DNA of 64,000 nucleotides from Nocardia australiensis (GTDB lineage Bacteria > Actinomycetota > Actinomycetes > Mycobacteriales > Mycobacteriaceae): NCBI RefSeq assembly GCF_020733705.1, contig NZ_JAJFZM010000001.1, positions 3,100,001-3,164,000 on the forward strand. The letters run 5' to 3'. Each line of letters opens with the position of its first letter. Position 1 is the first letter of the stretch. This document shows, piece by piece, positions 18,914-27,520 of this stretch. Position numbers and translations under genes: made by a program. A model generated the notes under the pieces. That model saw only the letters and a list, made by a program, of their open reading frames with translations, searched no databases and had not been told where the DNA came from.

Positions 18914-19132
18914 GTGAGATCGCTTGCCATACACCAACTCCTGACCCTCTACACGACCTCGACCCACCGGGTCGGGTACGAAGCCGACACCACCGGACTC
19001 GGCCCAGCGGTCGAGGACCAGTCGGAACCAGGACCCTCCGGTGACCGTGCCGTCGAACCGGGGGCCGACTCCCGCGACAACCCCTACCGACCGACCCGCC
19101 CACTCTCGGGGGAAGGGACACGAATGCCGTGA
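18914..19132 (+). CDS. small hypothetical protein (72 aa) overlapping ribA-like gene
   Basis: GTG at 18914 follows GGAG by six bases, and the stop overlaps the GTG start of the GTP cyclohydrolase gene (GTGA). The product begins MRSLAIHQLLTLY and continues with an acidic, Pro/Gly-rich tail ending GEGTRMP. No family is recognised. The tight packing argues for translation, perhaps mainly to couple translation of the next gene. ATG at 18908 is an alternative start. Confidence 0.5.
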   Translation: MRSLAIHQLLTLYTTSTHRVGYEADTTGLGPAVEDQSEPGPSGDRAVEPGADSRDNPYRPTRPLSGEGTRMP

Positions 19133-19914
19133 CGAGCCGACTTGCGCTGCACCACGGTCTCGAGGAAACAGGCCTGGATCCCGGCGGCTCCGATGACACC
19201 GCGCATCGGTTCACCCGCAAGGGGCTCGAGCTGCGGGTTCGTGTCATGGAAGTCGCCGGCGGCGCCGAATACGGACACGTCCTGATCTTCGGTGAACTCA
19301 CCGACGACGCTCTGGTCCGAATCCATTCACGATGCCTCTACGGCGACGCCCTCGGCTCCCAGGACTGCGACTGCGGACCCGAACTCGACAAAGCCATGGA
19401 CATGATCCAAACCGCCGGATCCGGAGTCCTGGTGTACCTCGAACAAGAAAGCCGCGGCGCCGGACTCGTCGCCAAAGCACGCGGCTACCGCGAAAGCGAA
19501 CAATCCGGCACCGACACCTTCACCAGCTACCAAACACTCGGCTACCCCATAGACGCACGCACCTACACCCACGCCGCCCAAAGCCTCCTCCAACTCGGAC
19601 TCCGATCGGTACAACTACTCACCAACAACCCCGCCAAAGCCGACGACATCCGCACCGCCGGCCTCACCGTCACCGTCCTCCCACTGAGCACCCGCCCACT
19701 GAGCACCCGCGCCGCCGCCTACCTCGAAGCCAAACGCCACCACAGACACCACTGGATCCCCACCGACACCGCACCATGGGCCCCCACAGACTGGGCATCA
19801 GACACACCAGACACCCCCACGACCGCGAAACGACCACGCGACAGTCTGCGCGGGTGGATCACCCGCCACACCCCACGCCTCCCCCACAGCTGGCGACAGC
19901 GTTCGCGGCACTGA
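19129..19914 (+). CDS. ribA: GTP cyclohydrolase II (RibA-type)
   Basis: The 261-aa protein carries the RibA zinc site RIHSRCLYGDALGSQDCDCG (three Cys), the catalytic YLEQESRGAGL segment and LLTNNPAK. It opens GTP to 2,5-diamino-6-ribosylamino-pyrimidinone 5'-phosphate, the first step of riboflavin and of several pyrrolopyrimidine/flavin-like products. The ~60-residue basic C-terminal extension (HHRHH, Trp-rich) is unusual. Standing alone without the other rib genes and inside a P450 operon, it probably serves a dedicated pathway or boosts flavin supply. GTG start with GGGGGAAGGGA upstream. Confidence 0.9.
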   Translation: MTSRLALHHGLEETGLDPGGSDDTAHRFTRKGLELRVRVMEVAGGAEYGHVLIFGELTDDALVRIHSRCLYGDALGSQDCDCGPELDKAMDMIQTAGSGVLVYLEQESRGAGLVAKARGYRESEQSGTDTFTSYQTLGYPIDARTYTHAAQSLLQLGLRSVQLLTNNPAKADDIRTAGLTVTVLPLSTRPLSTRAAAYLEAKRHHRHHWIPTDTAPWAPTDWASDTPDTPTTAKRPRDSLRGWITRHTPRLPHSWRQRSRH

Positions 19915-19961
19915 AACCGCTACTCGACCACCGTCCATTGCGTTCGATTCGGGAGTTTTCT

Positions 19962-20585
19962 TTGCCCACAGCACAACACCCACCCGGCGCCGCCGCCATC
20001 GACGCCATCCTCACCACCATGATGGCCAAGCGCAGCACCGACCCGACCCCTGGCATCATCCACTTCTGGGGATTCGTCGCCCCCGGCCATCCCGAGACAC
20101 CGGACATGACCTGGGCCGCGATCCCCCTCGACCCCGCCACCAAACAGTTCCCCATCCTCGATGCGGCCGACGTGCTCCTGCGCAGATTTCCCCGCCACCA
20201 CCTCTGGGGGTACGGGCTGGCGTACCTCGGCGACATCTACGCCGCAACCAGCGGCGTCCCCCACGAGGTCGTCCGCGCCGCGCGAACCGCCCGTCTCTAC
20301 GAACGCCTCGACACCGAAACTCTATGCACAGCAACCATTTTCGATGCCCGCGCGCACACCTACACTGCGGTCACCCACCCCCACCTGTCCGAATACGAAC
20401 TCCCCACCTTGGTCACCAACACCCGGGAAACCACAGACACCACGGACGCCTGGATCGAACTGTTCGACCAAAACACCGCAGCCCAGGCTTGGGCAGCAGC
20501 GCTAGCGCTCGACCCCGACGGCAACCACGCTGACATCGCCCGACTGACCTCTATTTCTCGACAGGAAGCGGACGCCGGGCCCTGA
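19962..20585 (+). CDS. hypothetical protein (207 aa)
   Basis: A TTG start at 19962 is preceded by CGGGAG six bases upstream. The product has an orderly, globular look (IIHFWGFVAPGHPETPDMTWAA, LWGYGLAYLGDIYAATSGVP) and no membrane segment. I do not recognise the family. It is the last gene of the P450/acyl-CoA dehydrogenase/ribA operon, 47 bases after ribA, and its stop directly abuts the convergent AraC gene. Confidence 0.6.
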   Translation: MPTAQHPPGAAAIDAILTTMMAKRSTDPTPGIIHFWGFVAPGHPETPDMTWAAIPLDPATKQFPILDAADVLLRRFPRHHLWGYGLAYLGDIYAATSGVPHEVVRAARTARLYERLDTETLCTATIFDARAHTYTAVTHPHLSEYELPTLVTNTRETTDTTDAWIELFDQNTAAQAWAAALALDPDGNHADIARLTSISRQEADAGP

Positions 20586-21644
20586 TCAATGAATGGTCTT
20601 GCGCCATTCGCTCGGGTGCATTTCGTTCTGGTGCCGGAAATTGTCGCGAAAGGTTCCGACCGCGCCGAATCCGGAGTCGAAGGCGATTTTACTGACGGTG
20701 TCGGTGCTGATCCGGAGTCGGTGCTTCGCTCGGTCCAGCCGGGTGTCGAGCAGCATCCTCGCGGGAGTGGTCCGGGCGGTTCTCAGGGCCTTGTGCAGCT
20801 GACTCAACGAGCAGCAGAAGTGTGCCGCAATCGAATCAGGAGTCACCGTCGGATCATCAGAGTGAAGTTGGATGTAGGTCAACACCTCCTGTGCCAGCCG
20901 CTCTAGCGTTGATAGGGCAGATGCCTGTCGGTCATCGAGAGATCCCGCCAGGATTTGGCGCAGGTGCGCATTGATCTGCGTGAAGTCTCGCGCCGTCATC
21001 GTCTCGCGGTGGTCGATGAGCGATTTGACCATCCCGACGGCCGTTCCGAGCATAGGTTGCTGCGGATCCAGCCTGAGTGGGGGTGTTCGATCGGTGAGCA
21101 TTGAGGCGATGGGCGTGCTTTCAGGAATGCTGAGAAGCAGTGCACGGGCGGCGTTTTCGTGGGCAATGCCCAGTTCACGACCCATCGAGAACAGACCTAC
21201 CTCGCCGGGGTTCAGCACGGCGGTGTCGTCGTTTTGTGTCAGAGTCATGCGGCCCTCGCGGACGATCAGGAGCCGACCGCTGCAGTCGTCGTCGGAGCGG
21301 ATGTGCTGTCTGGTCCGTCGGTAGCTGATCATGGTGGACGCGAACTCGATGAGCACGTCGTGGCCGGACTGTTGAACCCGCGTCTCCCCATTGAAGTCGC
21401 AGGGATCTCCGAAGTCGAAGCCCAAGCCGACGGAGCCTTGGTTTTCCTGGACGCGCGCGGCCCAATAGTCGGTCCGGTCGCCTCTTGGGATCTCAAGGGT
21501 TGACTCCTGCCGCAGTTCGTAGCGGTCGCCGGTCACCGTGTAGCGGTCGCCGGTCACTGTGCCCCCTGTTTCTGTAGCGGCCCCACGCGATTCAAAGTAG
21601 GTCGATTCGGCCTCCGATATTTGAACCGACCCTCCAGTTTGCAT
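20586..21644 (-). CDS. AraC-family transcriptional regulator
   Basis: The C-terminal ~100 residues form two helix-turn-helices typical of AraC/XylS (DSIAAHFCCSLSQLHKALR and TVSKIAFDSGFGAVGTFRDNFR, ending HPSEWRKTIH). The N-terminal part is a cupin-like ligand domain of the AraC_binding_2 type (SGRLLIVREGRMTL, FSMGRELGIA). A perfect tandem repeat of TVTGDRY occurs near the N-terminus. The start at ATG 21644 is my choice; the frame is open further upstream. Divergent from the P450 gene, which it probably controls. Confidence 0.85.
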   Translation of the reverse strand: MQTGGSVQISEAESTYFESRGAATETGGTVTGDRYTVTGDRYELRQESTLEIPRGDRTDYWAARVQENQGSVGLGFDFGDPCDFNGETRVQQSGHDVLIEFASTMISYRRTRQHIRSDDDCSGRLLIVREGRMTLTQNDDTAVLNPGEVGLFSMGRELGIAHENAARALLLSIPESTPIASMLTDRTPPLRLDPQQPMLGTAVGMVKSLIDHRETMTARDFTQINAHLRQILAGSLDDRQASALSTLERLAQEVLTYIQLHSDDPTVTPDSIAAHFCCSLSQLHKALRTARTTPARMLLDTRLDRAKHRLRISTDTVSKIAFDSGFGAVGTFRDNFRHQNEMHPSEWRKTIH

Positions 21645-21680
21645 GCCCCGCGACGGTGCGTCCACCGGGCGATCGTCGCG

Positions 21681-21804
21681 TACAAGAATCGGCACGAACT
21701 GTGCAAGAATCCGTCGCTCCCCCAGCGTGCCACCTCGATGATGCAGGTCCACGGCCCTCCGCAGCCGTGCGAATATCCGGCACTTCTGTGCAAAATTCCG
21801 GTCG
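21681..21804. promoter_or_regulatory. candidate AraC operator repeats upstream of P450
   Basis: A degenerate direct repeat of the form TGTGCAAgAATcCGgTCG occurs at 21700-21716 and 21787-21804, with a partial copy (TACAAGAATCGG) at 21681-21692. Direct repeats in a divergent AraC/target intergenic region are the usual form of AraC-family sites. The function is inferred from position. Confidence 0.4.
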
Positions 21805-21873
21805 ATCCGGTCTTCGATATCTGAATAGTCTTGTGCGGCAAGCCAATACCGCAAGCCTGTTTGAGGAGACCTG

Positions 21874-23145
21874 ATGGACGCACATTTCAGCTCGATCGTG
21901 CTCGACCCCAACGGGACCGATATCCAGGGCGAAGCCGCCCGTATCCGGGACCGCGGACCCGCCACCCTGATCGAGTTACCCGGCAGGATCCGGGCATGGG
22001 CGATAACCGACCCCGAACTACTCAAGGAGCTACTGGTCGACCCACGAGTATCCAAGGATCCTCGCCAGCACTGGCCCGCGTTCATCAACGGCGCGATCGA
22101 CCCGACGTGGCCGCTGTACATGTGGGTGGCGCCGAACAACATGTTCACCGCCTACGGATCCGCTCACCGGCGACTACGCAAATTCATCTCCCCCGCGTTC
22201 TCCGCCCGGCGTACCAACGCCATGCGCGAGTGGATCGCGGCCATTACCGACGAGTTGCTCACAAACCTCAGCAACACGTCGCCTGGCGAAACAGTCGATC
22301 TGCGTGAGGGTTTCGCCTATCCGCTGCCGATCCGGGTGATCTCGGAGTTGATGGGAGTACCCCACCATCTCCACACCCCGCTGCGCAGGTGCGTCGACGA
22401 ACTATTCGACACCTCACCACAGACCCCAGAACAATCCGCAGCCAAAGGCACGCGGATACATAGCGTTTTCGCCGATCTGGTCGCCTACCGTCGCGCCCAC
22501 CCCGGTGACGATATGACCAGCCTGCTGATCAACCAGTGCGACGGGGAGAACTCACAGCGCAGCCAGGAAGAACTCATTGAGGACATGAAGGCCGAGCAGC
22601 TCACCGAGCAGGAACTCATCGACACCCTGCTACTGGTGCTCAGCGCCGGGCACGAAACCACCGTCAACCTGTTCGACCACGCCATCTTCGCACTACTGAC
22701 CCACCTCGACCAGTACACGGCCCTGCGAACCGGCCATGCCGACTGGGCCGATGTGGTCGAGGAAACACTGCGTTTCGAGGCACCCATCGCGCACCTGCCC
22801 CTGCGCTATGCCGTCGACGACATCGATCTCAACGGAATCATCATCGCCAGAGGTGACCCGATCCTGGCTTCCTACGCCGCCGCCAACCGAGACCCGAAAA
22901 CCCACGGCCCGGACGCCGACCTCTTCGATATCACCCGAACCGACAAGACTCACTTGTCTTTCGGGCACGGCGCACACCATTGCCTCGGTGCATCCCTGGC
23001 TCGACTGGAAGCCACCATCGCACTGCCCGCACTGTTCGACCGCTTCCCGAATTTGCGCCTGGCCACCGACAATCCGACACACCGGGGCACCGTCAAAAGT
23101 TTCATCTCCAACGGACACGCCGGCCTACCGGTCCACCTCACATGA
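21874..23145 (+). CDS. cytochrome P450 (canonical)
   Basis: A 423-aa class I bacterial P450. The I-helix AGHETTVN, K-helix EETLRFEAP (ExxR intact), the meander and the heme loop FGHGAHHCLGASLARLE with Cys at about 370 are all standard, in contrast to the two P450s at 14-17 kb. ATG 21874 has GAGGAG eight bases upstream. It probably hydroxylates a pathway intermediate; an external ferredoxin/reductase is needed and not encoded nearby. Its stop overlaps the next gene (ATGA). Confidence 0.95.
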   Translation: MDAHFSSIVLDPNGTDIQGEAARIRDRGPATLIELPGRIRAWAITDPELLKELLVDPRVSKDPRQHWPAFINGAIDPTWPLYMWVAPNNMFTAYGSAHRRLRKFISPAFSARRTNAMREWIAAITDELLTNLSNTSPGETVDLREGFAYPLPIRVISELMGVPHHLHTPLRRCVDELFDTSPQTPEQSAAKGTRIHSVFADLVAYRRAHPGDDMTSLLINQCDGENSQRSQEELIEDMKAEQLTEQELIDTLLLVLSAGHETTVNLFDHAIFALLTHLDQYTALRTGHADWADVVEETLRFEAPIAHLPLRYAVDDIDLNGIIIARGDPILASYAAANRDPKTHGPDADLFDITRTDKTHLSFGHGAHHCLGASLARLEATIALPALFDRFPNLRLATDNPTHRGTVKSFISNGHAGLPVHLT

Positions 23146-23993
23146 ACCTCGCCGCTGCGAATCGCCGCGCGGGTCCGGCGGCCAGGACCTCTGTATACCG
23201 TTCACGAACCAACGTGCCACCGCCTCCGCGCATCCCGATGTTGGGCACCACCTTGCGATTGATCCGTGAGGACCTAGGGCTGACGCGCCTAGCCGCTCGC
23301 GACCGTCACGGCGTCAGCAGCTCGTACCTATACGACATCGAAGCCGACAAGTGCCTGCCGAAGCTCGAAACGTTGGAAGCGCTCATCGCTGGATACAAAG
23401 TCGACCCGTCTCTAGCACGTCACCTACGCGAACTACGTTCTCCACCAGTTGATCTCGTGCCGACAGAAAGGCTCCGCGAAGGCGTGACCTCGGACCTCGA
23501 TTGGATGAGTCATATCGATGATCTCGCGCACCGAGGCGTGCTCGCCGCATACATCGACCCGAGTTGGCAGGTCTTGGCCTGTAACGACCTCTTTCTATCG
23601 ATCATGCCCGGCCTCGAAAAGACCTACTCGATCGCGACATGGATATTCAGCCCCATCGCGAAAGAAGTCTGGGTGGACTGGGAGAAGGAGGCCGCATGGA
23701 ATGTCGCCTACGACAAAGCAATCCTCGGGCTCTACCGAAACTCTCAACAAGCCCGCGACCTTGTAGGGCATCTCGGACCGAATAGGGAATTTCGTCGCCT
23801 CTGGGCCTCGAGTCTCGACGTGAACTACGGCCGCGACAGCGATGCCCTGCTCCACGTCCGCGACCCCACGAACGGCGAACTAGTCTCCTACCGGCTCAGC
23901 ATCGCCCCGATGGTCGAGGACATGACGGTCCTGCTCGTTACCGCCATTCCCAAGCCTTACTCCGGCCCCCGAAACCTCACCGCAGAAGCATAG
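23142..23993 (+). CDS. XRE-family regulator with MmyB-like ligand domain
   Basis: Residues about 30-95 are an XRE helix-turn-helix (LRLIREDLGLTRLAARDRHGVSSSYLYDIEADKCLP). The C-terminal ~180 residues (DWMSHIDDLAHRGVLAAYIDPSWQVLACNDLF, later IAPMVEDMTVLLV) match the MmyB-type PAS-like sensor that binds fatty-acid-like ligands and is common in actinobacterial pathway regulators. The ATG overlaps the P450 stop, so regulator and enzyme are co-translated. A second in-frame ATG lies just before the HTH. Probably responds to substrate or product of the P450. Confidence 0.8.
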   Translation: MNLAAANRRAGPAARTSVYRSRTNVPPPPRIPMLGTTLRLIREDLGLTRLAARDRHGVSSSYLYDIEADKCLPKLETLEALIAGYKVDPSLARHLRELRSPPVDLVPTERLREGVTSDLDWMSHIDDLAHRGVLAAYIDPSWQVLACNDLFLSIMPGLEKTYSIATWIFSPIAKEVWVDWEKEAAWNVAYDKAILGLYRNSQQARDLVGHLGPNREFRRLWASSLDVNYGRDSDALLHVRDPTNGELVSYRLSIAPMVEDMTVLLVTAIPKPYSGPRNLTAEA

Positions 23994-24398
23994 ACCACAC
24001 GGTGCGCCAGCCTTTTCGACGCGGTCAACGATGAGGTAGGGGAGGGCGTTGCACGTGCTACACGGCACCGCCCCTCGGTGGTGGTGGAGTTTCCACTAGC
24101 TAGTGCGTCTTGGTGAACGCAAGCGCGGGCGAAATCGGACGAACCACTGGTCATCAACCGGAGAGCTGATACCGGAAGTCATGGTTGGGATATGCCTAAC
24201 CATGACCGCACCTCCGCGAACGGCCGTCCACGTCTCGCCGGCGTTTACAACGATCACAAGATTCGCACCCGGCTTCGGAGCACATGCGCGCTAAGGCTCC
24301 CTCTGCCTGGCTGGCGATTCTCAACCAAGCGGCGCGGCGGTCTTTGAACTGGACGACGACTTCGACGGAAGTACGCAGCCCCATAGACAGTCCGCTGC
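23994..24398. other. intergenic stretch without a recognised feature
   Basis: About 400 bases between the MmyB-like regulator and the convergent short-chain reductase. I see no gene, strong hairpin or repeat that I can support. Confidence 0.5.
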
Positions 24399-25310
24399 TT
24401 AAGTGAGGATGGGCGCTTGGAGAATGCGTTCAGCCTCATGCCAGAGCAACGAGCCGAGCTCAGGATCTTGGCTCGTGGAAACGGGTGTGGCGATCGAGGC
24501 CGGGCCGGAAGCAACCCGTTGCGGACCTATGTATGCCTCGCTGGGTAGGTCGCTCGCGGCGATCGCCGCTACTGCTGGTTCAGCGGCCGAGTCTTTGCCT
24601 TGGGCCAACGAGGAAACGACGGGGGTGAGCATCCGTGCCGCTAGGCGGAGTACACCTGGCCGAGTGTGAATTCCTGACCGATCTGGGGTAAGTGCATCGA
24701 TCGCTCCGCCCGGATGGGCGACGATGGACTCAACTGACGAACCCTTGGCCCGTAGTTGCCGGGAAAGTTCGAACCCCAGAATCTCCGTCGCGTGTTTCGA
24801 CATAGCGTACGCAACTCGTGGGCGGTAGTACTGCTGAGCCAACCAGTTCGACTGGTCGAACGGGATGCGGCGCGTCAGCATGCTCCCTATACTCACCACT
24901 CTGGCGTGTGGGGCTCGCTCTAGCGATGGAAGCGCGAGACGCAGTAGTTCGACATGTGAGAGGACGTTTGTACCCACGGTGACCTCGACGCCGAAGGGGC
25001 CTTGCGTGTATGACTTCGGTGCGGCGATCAAGCCTGCATTCATTACGAGACCGTCTAGGTGGCGCGTATCCCGTAGTTCTCCGCCCGCACGACGGACGGA
25101 GTCGACGTCGGTCAGATCCATCGCCAGGAAGCGATGTCGTTCAGGGTGGGGCAAATGATCAATGGCAATACGACCCCGCTCTTCGGAGCGCCCCACAACA
25201 ATCACCTCTGCACCCAGGCCTGCAAGCCCTTCGGCAACGAAGTATCCGATCCCCGATGTCGCCCCTGTGACAGCGACGATTCGCCCTTCAAGGCGCTCTA
25301 GTTCTATCAT
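24399..25310 (-). CDS. short-chain dehydrogenase/reductase
   Basis: A 303-aa classical-to-extended SDR. The NAD(P) motif is TGATSGIGYF near residue 14, the NAG motif MNAGLI and the catalytic YAMSK are present, with a Ser in VVSIGSM. The start MIELERLEGR at 25310 has GAAGGAG seven bases upstream. It is divergent from a MarR-family gene across a shared palindromic operator, the usual layout for a detoxifying or redox enzyme repressed by MarR. The substrate is unknown. Confidence 0.9.
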   Translation of the reverse strand: MIELERLEGRIVAVTGATSGIGYFVAEGLAGLGAEVIVVGRSEERGRIAIDHLPHPERHRFLAMDLTDVDSVRRAGGELRDTRHLDGLVMNAGLIAAPKSYTQGPFGVEVTVGTNVLSHVELLRLALPSLERAPHARVVSIGSMLTRRIPFDQSNWLAQQYYRPRVAYAMSKHATEILGFELSRQLRAKGSSVESIVAHPGGAIDALTPDRSGIHTRPGVLRLAARMLTPVVSSLAQGKDSAAEPAVAAIAASDLPSEAYIGPQRVASGPASIATPVSTSQDPELGSLLWHEAERILQAPILT

Positions 25311-25319
25311 CCGAATCTC

Positions 25320-25358
25320 CTTCAAGTGTTGAAGCAAAATATACTTCAACACTTGAAG
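25320..25358. promoter_or_regulatory. MarR-type operator: perfect 15-bp inverted repeat
   Basis: CTTCAAGTGTTGAAG at 25320-25334 recurs as its exact reverse complement at 25344-25358, nine bases apart. Each half is itself an inverted repeat (CTTCAA-GTG-TTGAAG). The left copy overlaps the ribosome-binding site of the SDR gene and the right copy lies 18 bases before the MarR start, so one regulator dimer pair could shut both genes. Confidence 0.75.
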
Positions 25359-25376
25359 GAATGCTACTCTTGAGTT

Positions 25377-25781
25377 GTGGACATCCTCGACGCGACGCTG
25401 CGAATCCAAGAACTCGCACTACAGATCAGCGAAGAATTCGAACCGTTCGTTGCAGAAGAGGGTCTGACGCTCGTTACAGCACACACCCTCTGGAACATTC
25501 AGCCACGCCGCACCGACCTAACGATGTCCGAGCTTGCAGCCGCACTGCGGTGCAACGCCTCCAACGCCACGTTCCTCGTGACTCAACTCGAACACCGTGG
25601 CTACGCCGAACGGAAAGCAGACCCGGCAGACGGCAGGCGGAAAGTCGTCGTGTTGACCGATGCAGGAGCTCGCGTACGCAACCGACTCGGCGACGCTCTC
25701 ACGTCCGTCAGCCCACTGAAGAACCTGACCGAGCACGAACGCGCAACACTCGCCCACATAATCGCTGCTATAAGCGCGTGA
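25377..25781 (+). CDS. MarR-family transcriptional regulator
   Basis: A 134-aa winged-helix protein with MSELAAALRCNASNATFLVTQLEHRGYAERK and the wing DPADGRRKVVVLTDAG, both classic for MarR. GTG start. It is divergent from the SDR with a palindromic operator between them, so autorepression and ligand-induced release are expected from family behaviour. Confidence 0.93.
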   Translation: MDILDATLRIQELALQISEEFEPFVAEEGLTLVTAHTLWNIQPRRTDLTMSELAAALRCNASNATFLVTQLEHRGYAERKADPADGRRKVVVLTDAGARVRNRLGDALTSVSPLKNLTEHERATLAHIIAAISA

Positions 25782-25854
25782 AGGTCGGTCTGCCCCGGCT
25801 TTGGTTGACTCCTGACCGGTGAGGATTGATCCTCACCTGGAAGGATCATCGAGC

Positions 25855-26130
25855 ATGCCCAAGCCCTACCCCGCGGAATTCCGCCGTGACGTCGTGGCGG
25901 TCGCCCGCAAGGGCGATGCACCGTTGTCCCGGATCGCCAAGGGCTTCGGAATCTGAAGAGGCCACACTGCACAACTGGCTGGGGAAGGCCGACATCGAGG
26001 ACGGTGTCCGTCCCGGCGTGACTGATCAGGAGTCCGCCGAGCTGCGGGAACTGCGCAAGCGCAACCGCCTGCTCGAGCAGGAGAACGAGATCCTGCGGCG
26101 GGCCGCGGCGTTCTTCGCCCGCGAGTTGCC
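25855..26130 (+). pseudogene. IS3-family transposase OrfA remnant
   Basis: The first frame reads MPKPYPAEFRRDVVAVARKGDAP and SRIAKGFGI, then a stop. Sequence continues in another frame as ATLHNWLGKADIEDG and RKRNRLLEQENEILRRAAAFFAREL. Together they match the helix-turn-helix and leucine-zipper parts of IS3-group OrfA. The frame break and the missing OrfB make it inactive. It marks an insertion-sequence event near the left side of the conjugative region. Confidence 0.75.
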
Positions 26131-26387
26131 CCCAAACGGGGTAGCTCACCGACGAGCCATCCATGGTCGTGCCCCGCCACGAATCAGTGTGCCGTGCAGG
26201 AGATCCAGCAAAAAATTTCATTGACGTTCCCAGCGGCAATTCCTCAGCAAAAGCGCTGGACATGCCGGGAATAGCGGTTTAACGATCTGAGCATTACCGG
26301 AAAATAGGTGAGCGTAAACCCTGGTATTCCATGAGGTTTCACGGTTTGGATGGAGCAGTAATCCTGAACCGATTGAAAGGAAACAAT

Positions 26388-26486
26388 GTGGATCCCCTCC
26401 AAATCCTGAACGATGGCCTGATCGTGGCATCCAACGCCTTGAACGTGGTGTGGCAGGCGCTGTCGATAGTCTTCATATTCGTGTGA
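26388..26486 (+). CDS. tiny hydrophobic ORF (32 aa)
   Basis: A GTG at 26388 follows GAAAGGAAACA and encodes a 32-residue peptide, MDPLQILNDGL followed by an uncharged hydrophobic stretch (LNVVWQALSIVFIFV). The frame can also start at ATG 26331 (51 aa). A perfect hairpin follows 20 bases after the stop. The layout of ribosome-binding site, membrane-like peptide and terminator suggests a real short gene, but no family is recognised. Confidence 0.4.
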   Translation: MDPLQILNDGLIVASNALNVVWQALSIVFIFV

Positions 26487-26506
26487 CGTGAACACCTGAG
26501 AAGTGG

Positions 26507-26536
26507 CCTCCCAGAGGCGCTTTCGCCTCTGGGAGG
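26507..26536 (+). terminator. strong hairpin (13-bp perfect stem)
   Basis: CCTCCCAGAGGCG, a CTTT loop and the exact complement form a stable stem-loop 20 bases after the tiny ORF. No T-run follows, as is common in high-GC actinobacteria. Confidence 0.6.
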
Positions 26537-26617
26537 GTCGGGAGGGCACGCACCCGCTCCCGCGTATTCACCATTCTTTCTCATTTATCGCCCTGACCGA
26601 TGAAGGGTTTATTCGGC

Positions 26618-27520
26618 ATGTCCAAATCACGGAAATCTCCCCGTTCACGTCTGGTCCAGTGCCGTGGAATCGGCGATGTGCGCCGAAACCGTGTGCACAC
26701 CACTCTGTCTCACGGCGCCACGACGGTTGTCGCCGGTGTGGTGCCTATCGTGATGTTGTTGTCGGTGGCCACCGCGAGCGCGACCGGTGCGCCAGCGGCG
26801 ATCACTGATCAGCCCGGTGTCACCAGCCCCGCGCAGCCAGGCACCTCCACCCCACCTCCGCCGCCGGAACCCGAACCCGCACCGCCCCCGGTGTACTACG
26901 AGCAGGCCCCCGAGATCCGCAACGGATCCGGGCCACGCCCGGCACCATTGGTGGAGGAACCTGTGGAGCCGATCGCGATCGAGGATCTGCATCTGCCCGA
27001 ACCGGTGGAACCGGTAGCGCCGATCGAGCCGCCGGAGAACACAATTCGGGTCGGGCAGTGGGAAGCACCGCGCCCGGACTGGCTACCCCCAGAGTGCGCC
27101 GACGCCATCAACGACACCGCGGCAGGCGCTGAGGCGCAAGTCGCGACCGCACTCGATTCGGTCGGCATCCCCGCCGGACGGTCCGATCGGGTCAGCGGCG
27201 CCACCTTGGGCGGGGCCGCCCTCGGTGGTGCCGGTGGCGCGGTCGTTGCCGGAGCACCGGTCGCGGCCCTCGGCGCGGTCGTCGGGGGTCTGGTCGGCGG
27301 CACCGTCGGCGGTATCGCCGGTGCTCTGGTCGGCACGGTGATACCGGTACCGGTCCTCGGGACGGTGACTTCCGGGGTGGCGGGGACCGCTGTCGGTGCG
27401 GCGGCGGGCGCTGCCGCCGGAGCGGCTCTGCTGGGCGGTGCCGCTGCGGTGGTCGGTGCGGTCGCTGGTGGCACGGTGGGTGCGGGGTTCGGTGCGGGTG
27501 TGGGGGTTGGGCAGCCATGA
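26618..27520 (+). CDS. exported Pro-rich/glycine-zipper protein
   Basis: About 300 aa. A basic N-terminus and hydrophobic segment (TTVVAGVVPIVMLLSVATA) end in an AxA-like site, indicating export. A Pro/Glu-rich spacer (PPPPPEPEPAPPP) follows. The last ~100 residues are Gly/Ala/Val repeats (GGAALGGAGGAVVAGAP, AAGAAAGAALLGG), a glycine-zipper pattern that inserts into membranes or oligomerises. The stop overlaps the cutinase start (ATGA). ATG at 26600 is an alternative start. Likely a cell-envelope component of the transfer apparatus. Confidence 0.7.
   Translation: MSKSRKSPRSRLVQCRGIGDVRRNRVHTTLSHGATTVVAGVVPIVMLLSVATASATGAPAAITDQPGVTSPAQPGTSTPPPPPEPEPAPPPVYYEQAPEIRNGSGPRPAPLVEEPVEPIAIEDLHLPEPVEPVAPIEPPENTIRVGQWEAPRPDWLPPECADAINDTAAGAEAQVATALDSVGIPAGRSDRVSGATLGGAALGGAGGAVVAGAPVAALGAVVGGLVGGTVGGIAGALVGTVIPVPVLGTVTSGVAGTAVGAAAGAAAGAALLGGAAAVVGAVAGGTVGAGFGAGVGVGQP

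Noticed and set aside
14208..20585. Interpretation as a RiPP cluster because of the two tiny ORFs
   Set aside because: No radical SAM, YcaO, lanthipeptide or other recognised RiPP enzyme is adjacent, and the small ORFs have no leader/core pattern.
25377..25822. Plus-strand frame 25361-25822
   Set aside because: Arg/Thr-rich shadow of the MarR gene, which has the recognisable winged helix.
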